This document shows, piece after piece, positions 42,834-51,969 of a stretch of 64,000 nt of DNA. A model generated the notes under the pieces. The model did not search any database. It was not told where the DNA came from and worked only from the letters and a program-made list of their open reading frames with translations. Location of the stretch: positions 62,001 through 126,000 of the forward strand of contig NZ_JACWMW010000001.1 of NCBI RefSeq assembly GCF_014773275.1. Direction: 5' to 3'. Within the stretch, counting starts at the first letter, position 1; every line of letters begins with the position of its first letter. The translations under genes and the position numbers were made by a program. The DNA comes from Mucilaginibacter rigui. Lineage in GTDB: Bacteria > Bacteroidota > Bacteroidia > Sphingobacteriales > Sphingobacteriaceae.

Positions 42834-44063
42834 ATGGCGAGTACTAAATTTTATATCGAAAAGCGTAAAGATGCGGATGGAGTAACAAAGACTAAAAACG
42901 TCCCTATACTATTGTCTTTTAGCTTTGATAACAATAGGATGTGGATTCCTACAGGTGAGCGAATTGATGCTAATAAATGGGATGATGACAAACAAAAGGT
43001 GAAAAGTTCTGCGATAGGAGCAGCAGAAATCAACAACGTGCTACAGAAAAAAAGAGACGATGTTATGGGTATCTATCGTAATGCGATTGCAGCAGGTACA
43101 GAGCCCTCAATCAAATACATCAGGGAGGCTCTTAATGGCAATAAAATCACGGCTCGAAAATCTGTTTTTCAACTTTACGAGGAGTTTATTAAGTCGAATG
43201 CTAACTTTTCGGAAAGTACCATCAAGAAACTCAAAACCAATCTACAGCATCTGCGCAACTTTGCTAAAAAGGAAGGCACGATTGAGTTTAAGTATATTGA
43301 TGACGCTTTTATAAGCCGCTTCGAGCGCTATTATATTCAAGACCTAAAACATACTAATAATACAATCCACAAAAATGTCGGCAACTTCAAATGGTTTTTA
43401 AAGTGGGCCAGTAAAAACGGTTATGCTACAGAGATAAATTTGTCAATCAGTGGGAATATACGTCAGCACGAAAATGAAATCATAGCATTAACCACGGAAG
43501 AATTAAAAGCGGTGATGGACCTAAAATTTACTGACTTTTATATGTCAGTAGCAAGAGATGCGTTTTTGTTTGGTTGTTTTACAGGGCTTCGCTTTTCAGA
43601 CATACAAAAGCTTCGCAAAGAAGATGTAACTGATCATTTTATTAACGTTACCGTTCAAAAGACAAAAGACTATTTAAAAGTACCCCTTAACAGCCAAGCT
43701 AAAGCAATATTAGATAAGTACCGCGACACACCAATGGCTGTAGCTATCCCCGTCTACACTGGACAAAAAGTTAATAACAATCTGAAAAAGATTGGCGAGC
43801 AGGCAAAATTAAATAGGTTAGTTACAACAATGAAGTATAGGGGATCTGTTTTGTTAAAACAAACTTGCCCATTACACGAAATTCTACATTTTCACTGCTC
43901 AAGGCGTACATTTATTAGTTATATGTTTAGTCAAGGCGTTCCGAGCGAAATTATCATGAAGCTTTCGAACCATAAAACCCATCGAAATTTCTCTAAGTAC
44001 AACAGTATTCAAGATCAACAAAAATCCGATGCAATGAACTTAGCTTTCGGCTCGCTTGTATAG
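42834..44063 (+). CDS. Tyrosine-type site-specific recombinase (integrase)
   Basis: The 409-aa protein has an arm-binding N-terminal domain (STKFYIEKRKDADG... SFDNNRMWIPTGERI), a SAM-like core-binding domain (about 110-205), and a catalytic domain. The catalytic residues are Arg253 in TGLRFSD, Lys276, His354-x-x-Arg357 in HFHCSRRTF, His380 and nucleophile Tyr389 in FSKYNSI. All are present, so the enzyme should be active. It would integrate and excise the 42.5-56.8 kb element at the tRNA-Ala 3' end. It is encoded at the end far from the tRNA gene and points inward. Confidence 0.93.
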   Translation: MASTKFYIEKRKDADGVTKTKNVPILLSFSFDNNRMWIPTGERIDANKWDDDKQKVKSSAIGAAEINNVLQKKRDDVMGIYRNAIAAGTEPSIKYIREALNGNKITARKSVFQLYEEFIKSNANFSESTIKKLKTNLQHLRNFAKKEGTIEFKYIDDAFISRFERYYIQDLKHTNNTIHKNVGNFKWFLKWASKNGYATEINLSISGNIRQHENEIIALTTEELKAVMDLKFTDFYMSVARDAFLFGCFTGLRFSDIQKLRKEDVTDHFINVTVQKTKDYLKVPLNSQAKAILDKYRDTPMAVAIPVYTGQKVNNNLKKIGEQAKLNRLVTTMKYRGSVLLKQTCPLHEILHFHCSRRTFISYMFSQGVPSEIIMKLSNHKTHRNFSKYNSIQDQQKSDAMNLAFGSLV

Positions 44064-44153
44064 TTTTTAAATTTGTGAGACCTTGCGTTTATATATCTAT
44101 AAAGATATTTATTAATCAATTAATTATATTAAAATGATTTTATTTCAAAATTA

Positions 44154-44525
44154 ATGGCACCCCAAACAGAAGGAAACAATATTTTAAACGGCCAGCAGTT
44201 AAGCATGGCTACCTTCGTAAATCAATTTTTAACGCTTCTCACTGACGCTGTTCAGGAAAGCGTAGACAAAGCCGCAAGGAATGTTTTAGCCGAGCTAAGT
44301 CAACAAAAACCAACTCATCCTGGCGTTGATAATTTAAACGACGGATACCTTACCCGCGAGCAAGTAGCCGATTTGCTCCAAATCTCTTACCCAACATTAC
44401 ATAGATACCAATGTCAGGGACTGATCCCTGTTGTGCGAATCGGCCGAAAGTGCTTATACAATAAAAAAGAGGTGTTGGATTCTCTAAAAAATGTCAGTCG
44501 AAAGAAAGGACGACAAGTAAAGTAA
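44154..44525 (+). CDS. Excisionase-type helix-turn-helix protein
   Basis: The 123-aa protein has a C-terminal winged HTH of the HTH_17/excisionase type: YLTREQVADLLQISYPTLHR, then GLIPVVRIGRKCLYNKKEVLDSL. The N-terminal 60 residues form a helical region (VNQFLTLLTDAVQESVDKAA) probably used for dimerisation. Its place right after the integrase suggests a recombination directionality factor or a regulator of the element. A GAAA-tetraloop terminator follows. Confidence 0.85.
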   Translation: MAPQTEGNNILNGQQLSMATFVNQFLTLLTDAVQESVDKAARNVLAELSQQKPTHPGVDNLNDGYLTREQVADLLQISYPTLHRYQCQGLIPVVRIGRKCLYNKKEVLDSLKNVSRKKGRQVK

Positions 44526-44545
44526 AAAATAAATTAATAAAGTTA

Positions 44546-44565
44546 GGGCCGAGAAATCGGCCTTT
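44546..44565 (+). terminator. Terminator of the HTH gene
   Basis: GGCCGA and TCGGCC pair around a GAAA tetraloop, followed by TTTCC. It is a weak T-tract, but the stem is perfect. Confidence 0.65.
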
Positions 44566-44682
44566 CCTCATTGATAAAAAAGTTATGACGTAGATATATA
44601 AATCTCAGCAATTACTTAGCGTTGCTAACAACGTAAGACTGAAATACTACCGAAGTATAAACTTCAAAAGAAAAACAACACA

Positions 44683-46692
44683 ATGTTTAATAAACAAATT
44701 TTAACATTAAAACAAGACATACTCGATGCCACTAAAGGTGGCTTTTTATTCTACAAAAGCATTATACCTAACTTAATGGTTAAAGAAAATAATGTAAGTT
44801 GTAAATCTGTACGTAACCCATTTTATAACGACTCCAATCCCAGTTTAAGCATTTATTATTGGAACGGTCAATGGCGCTTCAAAGACTTTGGTGATGAAAG
44901 CTATGCCGGCAACGTGTTTGAATTTGCAGGTACTCTATATGGAATTGATCCTGACGACGAGATTGAACTACTGTTGGCTACAATGTGGAAGCATATAGAT
45001 CGCTTCGATGAGACGACTATAAACAGTTGGGTTCAACCTAATATCTTAAATAAAGACAACGATTTTGTCAAGGTAAAATTCAATGACAGAAAAAGCATTG
45101 ACTTTACCTCTGATGAGCTTTCTTATTGGAATCAATATGGTATTGACGGTGCTACATTGGATAAACATAGAGTTGTAGCATTAGATTCTTACAGCATACA
45201 ACATGACGAAGACCTCTTACCAACATTTAAAGAGCGACCAGCTGGAAAAATGTGGTTTGCTTACAAAGGGGATAATTTCGGAAAAATTTACAGCCCCAAT
45301 CCTAAAGCTTTTTGGTATGTTGGTATAAAACCAGTTGATTACACCTTTGGAACACCGTTCGATAATTACCCAGAAACCCAAGATGTGATTTTAGCAGCCG
45401 GTGAAAAAGATGCATTATCGTTGATTGCTCATGGTTACAACGCTATAACACTTAACAGCGAGACTTCGGATTTCACACCTAAACAAAAAAAGAATCTTTT
45501 TAATAGCAGAATGCGCATAACGTCTGTTCTGTATGATAATGACGAAACAGGAGTAAGAAGAAGTAAAGAATTATCAAAAACGTTCAATTGCCCTTCAGTT
45601 GAGTTGCCTTGCTGGTTGAAAGATGTCGGCGGCAAGGACGTTTCAGACTTCTTTAAACATGGTGGTACTATATCAGAATTAAATCAAATCATAGGGGAAG
45701 CAGTCTCGAACCGTTTACTTCCAGCACCAACTTCGCAAAGAAAAAGTGTCCGCACTGCTTCCCAACGAATGGAAGATGCGAAGAATATGCCTGAAATATA
45801 CAAGATGTTTGATGTGTTTTTACACTCGGGCGAGCTAGGTATATTATTTGGGGATACAGGTATCGGCAAAAGCATCTTGGCTGTAGCTATTGCTGATGCT
45901 GTAAGCCGAGGGAGTAATTTGTTATCGTTAGAGAATCAATGTGACCCTTGCAAAGTGATTTACTACGACTTTGAATTATCTGACAAGCAATTTCAAAAAA
46001 GGTATAGTGACGAAGATGGAACCATGCACATGTTTAGCGATAATCTTTTCACAGACAACGTAGATTTCACCCAGCTGGTAACAGATCGTCAATATAAATT
46101 TGAAAATGCCTTATTGGATAAAATAAAGCAAGATATAATTGATACAGATGCTAAACTCATCGTTATTGACAATATCACTTTTTTAAGTGCTCAAACATCA
46201 TCCGATGTTCAGGTTGCAATGGAATTGATGAAGCTTTTGAAGCAGTTAAAGACGGAACTGGGTGTAACCATCTTAGTACTTGCCCATACGCCCAAAAGGC
46301 AAGCCTCTCAATCACTTACAATTAACGACTTAGCAGGAAGCAAACAACTTAGCAATTTTGCTGATACGGTGTTTGCTATCGGGGTATCTGCTGCGGATTC
46401 AGGCCATCGGTACGTTAAGCAAGTTAAACCCAGTAGAAGTGGGGAACTTGTTTATGATAAAAGTAATGTGCTAAAATGTGAGTTGCAAAGGGAAGAATCT
46501 GACGAATCACTACTAACATTCAAGTTCATTGAGTTTTGTGACGAAGCCTCTTTATTGGCAGATTCTTTAGACATGGAGAGTTTGAAAGAAGAAGCATTAA
46601 GGCTTAGGGCAACCGTACCAGGAATTACGATCAGGCAGATAGGCCAGCAACTTGGAGTTAGTAAAACCACTGTGGGCAGGTGGGTGCAGTAA
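44683..46692 (+). CDS. Primase-helicase-like replication protein (TOPRIM + RecA-like ATPase)
   Basis: The 669-aa protein has four parts. First is an N-terminal DnaG-type zinc-finger-like region without a full Cys set (VSCKSVRNPFYNDSNPSLSI, WRFKDFG). Second is a TOPRIM domain (AAGEKDALSLIAHGYNAI, Glu241; LYDNDETG). Third is a RecA/AAA ATPase with Walker A GDTGIGKS (390-397) and Walker B KLIVIDN (491-497). Last is a C-terminal HTH (TIRQIGQQLGVSKTTVGRW). Such proteins replicate phage-like or plasmid-like elements. Here it gives the integrated element its own replication initiator and helicase, or a way to replicate after excision. It is monocistronic with a strong terminator. Confidence 0.85.
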   Translation: MFNKQILTLKQDILDATKGGFLFYKSIIPNLMVKENNVSCKSVRNPFYNDSNPSLSIYYWNGQWRFKDFGDESYAGNVFEFAGTLYGIDPDDEIELLLATMWKHIDRFDETTINSWVQPNILNKDNDFVKVKFNDRKSIDFTSDELSYWNQYGIDGATLDKHRVVALDSYSIQHDEDLLPTFKERPAGKMWFAYKGDNFGKIYSPNPKAFWYVGIKPVDYTFGTPFDNYPETQDVILAAGEKDALSLIAHGYNAITLNSETSDFTPKQKKNLFNSRMRITSVLYDNDETGVRRSKELSKTFNCPSVELPCWLKDVGGKDVSDFFKHGGTISELNQIIGEAVSNRLLPAPTSQRKSVRTASQRMEDAKNMPEIYKMFDVFLHSGELGILFGDTGIGKSILAVAIADAVSRGSNLLSLENQCDPCKVIYYDFELSDKQFQKRYSDEDGTMHMFSDNLFTDNVDFTQLVTDRQYKFENALLDKIKQDIIDTDAKLIVIDNITFLSAQTSSDVQVAMELMKLLKQLKTELGVTILVLAHTPKRQASQSLTINDLAGSKQLSNFADTVFAIGVSAADSGHRYVKQVKPSRSGELVYDKSNVLKCELQREESDESLLTFKFIEFCDEASLLADSLDMESLKEEALRLRATVPGITIRQIGQQLGVSKTTVGRWVQ

Positions 46693-46702
46693 TGTAAAAT
46701 AG

Positions 46703-46738
46703 AAAAGCCGAGCCTCTTCTTTATGGGTTCGGCTTTTT
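46703..46738 (+). terminator. Terminator of the primase-helicase gene
   Basis: AAAAGCCGAGCC and GGTTCGGCTTTT pair (one G-T), followed by further T. Confidence 0.88.
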
Positions 46739-46753
46739 ATTGAGCAATATTAG

Positions 46754-46822
46754 TGTCCCAAATTGACCTTACAAACCTACTCGTCCCTTCCTGTACAAGG
46801 GGACAAAATTGATGATGGGACA
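46754..46822. repeat. GTCCC-type nested hairpin, copy A
   Basis: Outer TGTCCCA (46754) and TGGGACA (46816-46822) enclose an inner GTCCCTT / AAGGGGAC hairpin. A related hairpin lies in inverted orientation at 49255-49293. It is located in the AT-rich gap 46739-47111 behind the primase-helicase gene, a place where a replication origin could be expected; nothing else is visible in the gap. Confidence 0.55.
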
Positions 46823-47111
46823 GTAAAGTTGCTCAAAACTTTTAGCCAATCATGATTAAAAAATAATCGCAAACTGCCATTTCACGCAGAAAAATAGATT
46901 TCAAGCCTAAAATTGGCAAGTTTTTAAACTCTATTGAACAGCATTTTGGTTCTTAGAAGAATGGAAATATTGCTATTATAACAATTATAAATTTTATACA
47001 ATTGATCTATTTAATATAAAAATTTATAATTCTCAAAATGCTAAAAGTTTCAGATTTCTTGCTTAATATATTGACAATAAGGAACTTGTGGTCAATAAAA
47101 AAACAATCATT

Positions 47112-47486
47112 ATGAACGAACCAATTTTAAGATTAAGACAGAAATTTATTTGCGACAAATGTAAAAGACCTATCAATTCGCCTGAAAAAGCTTTCGTCGA
47201 GTACGTTTATAGCAATGGCGACACACCCGGTCTTGACACCGGCCATAAGATTTTGCATAAAGGATGCGAGTTCTATAAATTTAAACCACACTCTTCCGTT
47301 GAATTAAGCACCTTCCTTGTGGAAAACGGTATTGTCGAAATTGTAAACAAAATGGAAACAAATCTATATGGAGTAAGTGATAGTGAAAAAGTAAGTGTAG
47401 AAGAAATTAAAGATAATTTAAATTTTACCAAACGAATTCTTGAAGCATTGCATGGCAAGCCAAAAGTTTTAGCAGAAGTAGAATAG
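47112..47486 (+). CDS. Hypothetical protein with a CxxC zinc-ribbon-like motif
   Basis: The product (124 aa from ATG 47112) begins MNEPILRLRQKFICDKCKRP; a second potential metal site, HKGCEFYKF, follows at about residue 55. A C-terminal helix (VSVEEIKDNLNFTKRILEAL) closes the protein. The motif suggests a small treble-clef or zinc-ribbon domain. I do not know the family. A GTG start at 47088 would add 8 residues. It is followed by a hairpin terminator and is carried inside the integrative element. Confidence 0.6.
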   Translation: MNEPILRLRQKFICDKCKRPINSPEKAFVEYVYSNGDTPGLDTGHKILHKGCEFYKFKPHSSVELSTFLVENGIVEIVNKMETNLYGVSDSEKVSVEEIKDNLNFTKRILEALHGKPKVLAEVE

Positions 47487-47507
47487 CAAAAACTTTAATA
47501 AAAGAAA

Positions 47508-47528
47508 AGCAGGGCCAAGAGCCCTGCT
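47508..47528 (+). terminator. Terminator hairpin
   Basis: AGCAGGGC and GCCCTGCT form a perfect 8-bp stem with loop CAAGA. Confidence 0.65.
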
Positions 47529-47810
47529 ACATTTAAACACTTAAATTCAATACAAATCTTCTACTGGCGCGGTAGGGGCCTGTGCCTTTACCACACTTAT
47601 TTAGGTCATCCCAAAAATCAGTTAATTGATCTTTTCCGGAGACTATTTACGTGTTAGACCATGCGGCAACCTACTTTTTATTTATAGCATCATAAAAGGC
47701 TTGTATGCTACTATTTATGGCGGGTTGGTATTTTCGGGAAATAAAAGCTTATAGCCCTTTGGCAGTACGGCTGAAGAATCAACCTTGATAGCGAATTTTT
47801 TTTTTTGTAT

Positions 47811-47963
47811 CGATGAAAAATTGTCGTTGCTTGTTGGTCAACTAAGCAAGATTGATATGTGTAACCTTTCGTTCTTGGAACGTGGAGAGCGTATTGCCAT
47901 ATTCTCAGCTTAATAAGTATTGCTGACGTATTAGGTATGGATGCGAAAGATTTTTATAGGTGA
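47811..47963 (+). pseudogene. XRE-family HTH regulator remnant
   Basis: Pieces of a Cro/C1-type HTH are readable in shifting frames: SFLERGERIA (the recognition-helix end) and ISIADVLGMDAKDFY followed by a stop. Stop codons and frameshifts separate them. The gene is decayed. It lies upstream of the Panacea/toxin pair and may once have controlled it. The rest of the gap 47529-48087 holds no gene that I can see. Confidence 0.55.
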
Positions 47964-48087
47964 ATGCTAATTATTTTAGCCAAATACATTGTTTTTTAAC
48001 ATTTTGTTAGTAACTTTGTAACGATCATTTGTTTTCTAACCATATTTTTATAAAAAACATTCCATATTATTGGGGTGTTTATCCCAT

Positions 48088-48657
48088 ATGAATTCATTCA
48101 AGTTCAAAAAAGCGGTACAGGCGTTAAATTATTTTGCGAAGCTCGAAGGAGGCGAAATAAACTACATGAAGGCCGGAAAACTTGTTTATTTATCTGACAG
48201 GGCCCACTTGCGTACATACGGCAGGACTATAACGAATGACAAGTATGTTGCCATGAAAAACGGGTCGGTTCCATCAGGCACTAAGGATATTATTTTAAAG
48301 TCACAATGGTTTACAAGTGATATAATTGATTATTCTAATCAGTTTTTATCAGAACCAAAAAACTTCAAAATTTCATCAGTTGGCGATGTTGACGAAAAGG
48401 TATTCTCAAAAACTGATTTTAAAATATTAAATGATATTTATAAATATTATGGTGATAAGGATCAATATTCGTTGAGTTATTATTCGCATCACTTCCCCGA
48501 ATGGATGAAGTTTAGAAAAGAATTAGAGGCAGATCCAGGCCGTTCTTTTCCCATTTCATTGGAAGATTTCTTTAAAGACGGGCTTAAAGATGAACCATTT
48601 TCCCAAAGCGAGGAACTGTTAGAACTAAGCAAGCAGGAATTTCAACATTCGTTATAG
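48088..48657 (+). CDS. Panacea-domain (SocA-like) antitoxin
   Basis: The product (189 aa from ATG 48088) has the Panacea/DUF4065 pattern: KKAVQALNYFAKLEGGEINYMKAGKLVYLSDRAHL, then YVAMKNGSVPSG and LSYYSHHFPEWMKF. Panacea proteins act as antitoxins in many toxin-antitoxin pairs and can work with varied toxins. SocA of Caulobacter is the model: it delivers its toxin to ClpXP. The partner is probably the 145-aa protein encoded 8 bp downstream. It is inside the integrative element, so it may stabilise the element or serve in phage defence. Confidence 0.8.
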   Translation: MNSFKFKKAVQALNYFAKLEGGEINYMKAGKLVYLSDRAHLRTYGRTITNDKYVAMKNGSVPSGTKDIILKSQWFTSDIIDYSNQFLSEPKNFKISSVGDVDEKVFSKTDFKILNDIYKYYGDKDQYSLSYYSHHFPEWMKFRKELEADPGRSFPISLEDFFKDGLKDEPFSQSEELLELSKQEFQHSL

Positions 48658-48665
48658 CTTAGTGT

Positions 48666-49103
48666 ATGCTGCCTCTAGAAACCTTTTCATCAAGTTTTGA
48701 GGTCGGTAATATATACTGGTTTGTAAATCCTCAAATTAATTCAAATGACCCCCATCCACATGTTTGTGTAGGTACTGATAGCAACGAAGCATCATTTCTT
48801 ATCTGTGGGACATCTCAGTTTGAAAAGAAAAAAAGATATTTCGAATTAAACAACGTACCGTTTGAAACTCTAGTTTGGCTAGACCCAACTAATTTAGAAA
48901 ACAATTTATATAAAGACACCTATATAAATTGCAATGACATTCAAAGACATAATTATATAGACCTTTATATTAATGGCTCTTTTTCGTTTTATGGAAAGGT
49001 TTCCGATTCGGAATTATACCAAATAAAAAATGGCGTGATTAAAAGCGATCTTTTGGAAGAGGACTTGAAAGACATTGTAATTAAGCAGTTCCCCGACTTT
49101 TAA
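48666..49103 (+). CDS. Candidate toxin partner of the Panacea antitoxin
   Basis: The 145-aa product has no transmembrane segment. GNIYWFVNPQINSNDPHPHVCVG and ASFLICGTSQFEKKKRYFEL, then ETLVWLDPTNLENNLYKDTYINCNDI, suggest a small beta-barrel like the MazF/PemK group (entry strand, 'HPHV' turn, conserved 'DTYINCN'). A C-terminal helical part follows (SELYQIKNGVIKSDLLEEDLKDIV). Sequence alone does not prove RNase activity. Gene order (antitoxin first, 8-bp gap) is that of a toxin-antitoxin operon. Confidence 0.6.
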   Translation: MLPLETFSSSFEVGNIYWFVNPQINSNDPHPHVCVGTDSNEASFLICGTSQFEKKKRYFELNNVPFETLVWLDPTNLENNLYKDTYINCNDIQRHNYIDLYINGSFSFYGKVSDSELYQIKNGVIKSDLLEEDLKDIVIKQFPDF

Positions 49104-49254
49104 AGTTGACATGGTCTAACAGTTATATAGTCTCCTCACTCCCCAAAAATAACCACGTTGGAAATCAGGTATTTTGAATACTTTTTGATTGGAAATCTCG
49201 GTTAGAGATTGCGTTTGTTGTCTGACATTGTGAAAGATTTAGTTTATTAATATA

Positions 49255-49293
49255 TGTCCCATCGTCCCCTTATGTAAAGAGGGACGTGGGACA
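49255..49293. repeat. GTCCC-type nested hairpin, copy B
   Basis: TGTCCCA(t)CGTCCC pairs with GGGACGTGGGACA. Read on the minus strand it resembles copy A at 46754-46822: the order TGTCCCA, CGTCCCT, AAGGGGAC, GATGGGACA is the same. The remaining gap 49104-49441 has no gene. Confidence 0.5.
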
Positions 49294-49441
49294 ATTCAGT
49301 TATGTATTGTTAGCTGAAGTAGAGCCCATATACGGCAAAAAAATCTTCGGATGGTGCCTGTATTGAAGTTTTAAAAACTCTGCCGTACAGTGGCCATAAA
49401 ACAGCAATGTGCAGCTACAGTTAGTTGTAGTGGCTATAGTA

Positions 49442-51607
49442 TCAAAAATTGACTTCTATAATTTTACTGGTGTCTATGCCTAAAATGTCTACTACCTTAA
49501 CCATCACTTTATACTTTCCGGGCTTGGAATATTCGTAAGGAACAGATTTAAATTCCAATGTGGTATTCTTCTTGGTTCTGAAGCTTTGCCATTCGTTCTC
49601 AAATAGGTAATTACCTGTCCATTTTTCTTCTACCTCGCCATCATCATTTTTTATTTTTATGATCTCTGGTTTGCTTAAGTAATCAAAATCTATCGCCCAG
49701 TAATCAATCCAGTCATGCCAATTTTGAGTTAACTTAGTACTGGTAATTATGCCATTTTTATCTTTTTCAATTTTTATAATCTGCCCGTCATCTATAACTA
49801 CTTTACTTCCTGGCTTCATAGATTGTTGAACATCCTCAATATCGTCTTGAGTATAGTGAGTAACAAAATCAGTCAATTCTATTTGAATACCCTTTCCAGC
49901 ATGATGCACCCTCGCATCAAGGTAAGCCACGTCAAAAAACTTAGCTTGTCCTTTATCTACGGCACGTTTGTCGAATATGTCTTTTGGGATGTACTTTAAG
50001 GTAATAGCCACCCCCTTTTCCTTGAGCTCCTGAATAAACTGAGGTGTTAGACCCATCTCAAATTCGAATCCTAAAACATCTACTTGCGTGTAAAGCTTTT
50101 GACGGCATTCTTCGAAAATGTCCATTAAACGTGTTTGCGTAACTGGCACATCCAAAGGACCAACGTTTACGAACCGACCAGCTTTGGCACCATGTAAGCA
50201 ACTATGTCCATCTATCCTTTTAGCTTTATATGCCTCTAAAATAAGATCAACATAAAGGTCTTCTTTAGCTTTGCGCTTGCCGTTAGTTAGATCATCCATA
50301 AAAAACTGACGCTCGTATTTGCCAAGGTTAAGCAACTCAAAAGCTCTGAAATCTTTGCCAGTAGATTGCAGTTCTCTTTGAACACCAATTAATCTTTTTC
50401 TTGCTGTATGAATACTGAACCTTCCCAAGTCAGTTGTTATCCATTTTCGCCCTAATTTTTCTGCTACGGCAGCAGTTGTTCCACTTCCACAAAAAAAATC
50501 AGCGATTAGATCGCCTTCATTACTGCTTGCTTTTATCAAGCGCTCTAAAAGCGCTTCTGGCTTTTGTGTTGCATATCCCGTTCTGACGTCTGATTGCGAA
50601 TTTTCATGAGAAATGTCTGACCATACATCGTCCATATAATATCCATCGGCTTCATCTAGATAGTGCTTAATTCTGAGTTTACCACTTCCCGTAATGTAAA
50701 TTCGATTTTCATTCTTCAATTTATCGATTGTTTCTTGAGTCGTGGCACTACCTATTTTTTCGTCTTTAAAAAATTTACCATTCTCATCAATCTTATTAAA
50801 TCTTTCCTTTAAATAATCTTTTGTATAGGGAATCTTTTGAGGATTATAGTTTATTTTATCCGACTTTGAAAAATATAATATGTCATCATGACTTCTTCCC
50901 AAACTAGTTTGGCCCTTAAAGCCGGAAGGTGTCATACTTCTCCAAATTATGTGTCCGCGGAAATTACTCTCCCCAAAAATGTCCATTAGCAATAGTCTGA
51001 GGAACCCTACCACTCGCCAATCCACATGTACATATATGCTGCCGTCATCCGATAATAGATTGTACATCAACTTGAGACGTTCGTACATCATTGTTAAATA
51101 TGAGGATATGCCTTTGCCCCATGTATCGCGATAAGCAATTTCTTCAATAAGACTTTGCTTTTTCTCAACTGTTTCGTCGCCTACCTCTATATTAAAACCA
51201 AAATCAGTTCCGACTGCAAATGGTGGATCAATGTAAATAAGTTTTAGTCCTCCTGCCTTTTCGATTTCTTCCCTTAGTGGACCGTTATTTAAGGATGAAA
51301 GAATTAATTTATTGTCTCCCCATATTAGTTTATTAGTCCAACCCTTCAATTGTCGCCCCCTAAAGTCAGTTTCAAACATGCTAAAATTACCTCCAGCTTT
51401 GACTGACTCTTTCCGTGGTTCATCTATGTGTTCAATGCTGTGAAAAGGCAATGCAATATTAGTTACATCTTCCTTTCGGCCATTCCAAAATAAGAAAACA
51501 TCTTCCTCGTCAGAAAATAGCTTATATATGTATTCCTTTGGCAGTTTTTCGCCAGCCTTTATTAATTCAATTAGTTTGTTTTTCTCAGTGTCGTTTAAAT
51601 TCATCAA
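49442..51607 (-). CDS. mod: Type III restriction-modification methyltransferase (Mod), adenine-specific
   Basis: The 721-aa protein is a beta-class amino-methyltransferase: catalytic motif IV DPPF (127-130, in KLIYIDPPF) precedes the AdoMet-binding motif I ADFFCGSGT (370-377). Between and after them lies a target-recognition region (about 215-340) and a long C-terminal part. It should methylate adenine in one strand of an asymmetric site. DPPF in place of DPPY is a tolerated variant. It is the last gene of the operon res - PIN - mod; its start overlaps the PIN gene stop by 4 nt. The unusual gene order is discussed in the findings. Confidence 0.9.
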   Translation of the reverse strand: MMNLNDTEKNKLIELIKAGEKLPKEYIYKLFSDEEDVFLFWNGRKEDVTNIALPFHSIEHIDEPRKESVKAGGNFSMFETDFRGRQLKGWTNKLIWGDNKLILSSLNNGPLREEIEKAGGLKLIYIDPPFAVGTDFGFNIEVGDETVEKKQSLIEEIAYRDTWGKGISSYLTMMYERLKLMYNLLSDDGSIYVHVDWRVVGFLRLLLMDIFGESNFRGHIIWRSMTPSGFKGQTSLGRSHDDILYFSKSDKINYNPQKIPYTKDYLKERFNKIDENGKFFKDEKIGSATTQETIDKLKNENRIYITGSGKLRIKHYLDEADGYYMDDVWSDISHENSQSDVRTGYATQKPEALLERLIKASSNEGDLIADFFCGSGTTAAVAEKLGRKWITTDLGRFSIHTARKRLIGVQRELQSTGKDFRAFELLNLGKYERQFFMDDLTNGKRKAKEDLYVDLILEAYKAKRIDGHSCLHGAKAGRFVNVGPLDVPVTQTRLMDIFEECRQKLYTQVDVLGFEFEMGLTPQFIQELKEKGVAITLKYIPKDIFDKRAVDKGQAKFFDVAYLDARVHHAGKGIQIELTDFVTHYTQDDIEDVQQSMKPGSKVVIDDGQIIKIEKDKNGIITSTKLTQNWHDWIDYWAIDFDYLSKPEIIKIKNDDGEVEEKWTGNYLFENEWQSFRTKKNTTLEFKSVPYEYSKPGKYKVMVKVVDILGIDTSKIIEVNF

Positions 51608-51969
51608 TCTAATGGGTTATTTACTATTAAATCATCAATGTGATTAAAGTCATTAACGTTTCTTGTAATTAGCTCTGTACAATGCATTAAAGCTGTTGCC
51701 GCAATGATAGAATCAGCGGCTTTCATATTTACCTGTTGTCTTAAAGTGATTGCACGGTTAATGACTGCATCGCTTATAGGTAAAACTGTTACCAACTCAA
51801 ATACTGCATTAAAATATTCTTCAGCCTCGGGAGTTAGATGGCGATACCCTAATACTTCCAATTTGGTTAGTTCTGAAACGGCAATATCCTCTTCTTCTAA
51901 CAATTCTTTTAAATTAAGATACTCAGGGCTCGCGGCGTAAATAATGATGTTACTATCGACTAATCTCAT
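51604..51969 (-). CDS. PIN-domain (VapC-like) nuclease embedded in the R-M operon
   Basis: The 121-aa protein is a complete PIN domain: Asp5 in MRLVDSNIIIYAA, Glu38 in SELTKLEVLG, Asp86 in MKAADSIIAATA, and a fourth acidic site in TRNVNDFNHID. VapC-like PIN proteins are Mg-dependent RNases. No VapB-type antitoxin gene is beside it: both neighbours, res and mod, overlap it by 4 nt. It is therefore made with the R-M proteins and may be held in check by one of them or act as a further effector. The frame is intact and the start is preceded directly by the res stop. Confidence 0.88.
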   Translation of the reverse strand: MRLVDSNIIIYAASPEYLNLKELLEEEDIAVSELTKLEVLGYRHLTPEAEEYFNAVFELVTVLPISDAVINRAITLRQQVNMKAADSIIAATALMHCTELITRNVNDFNHIDDLIVNNPLD

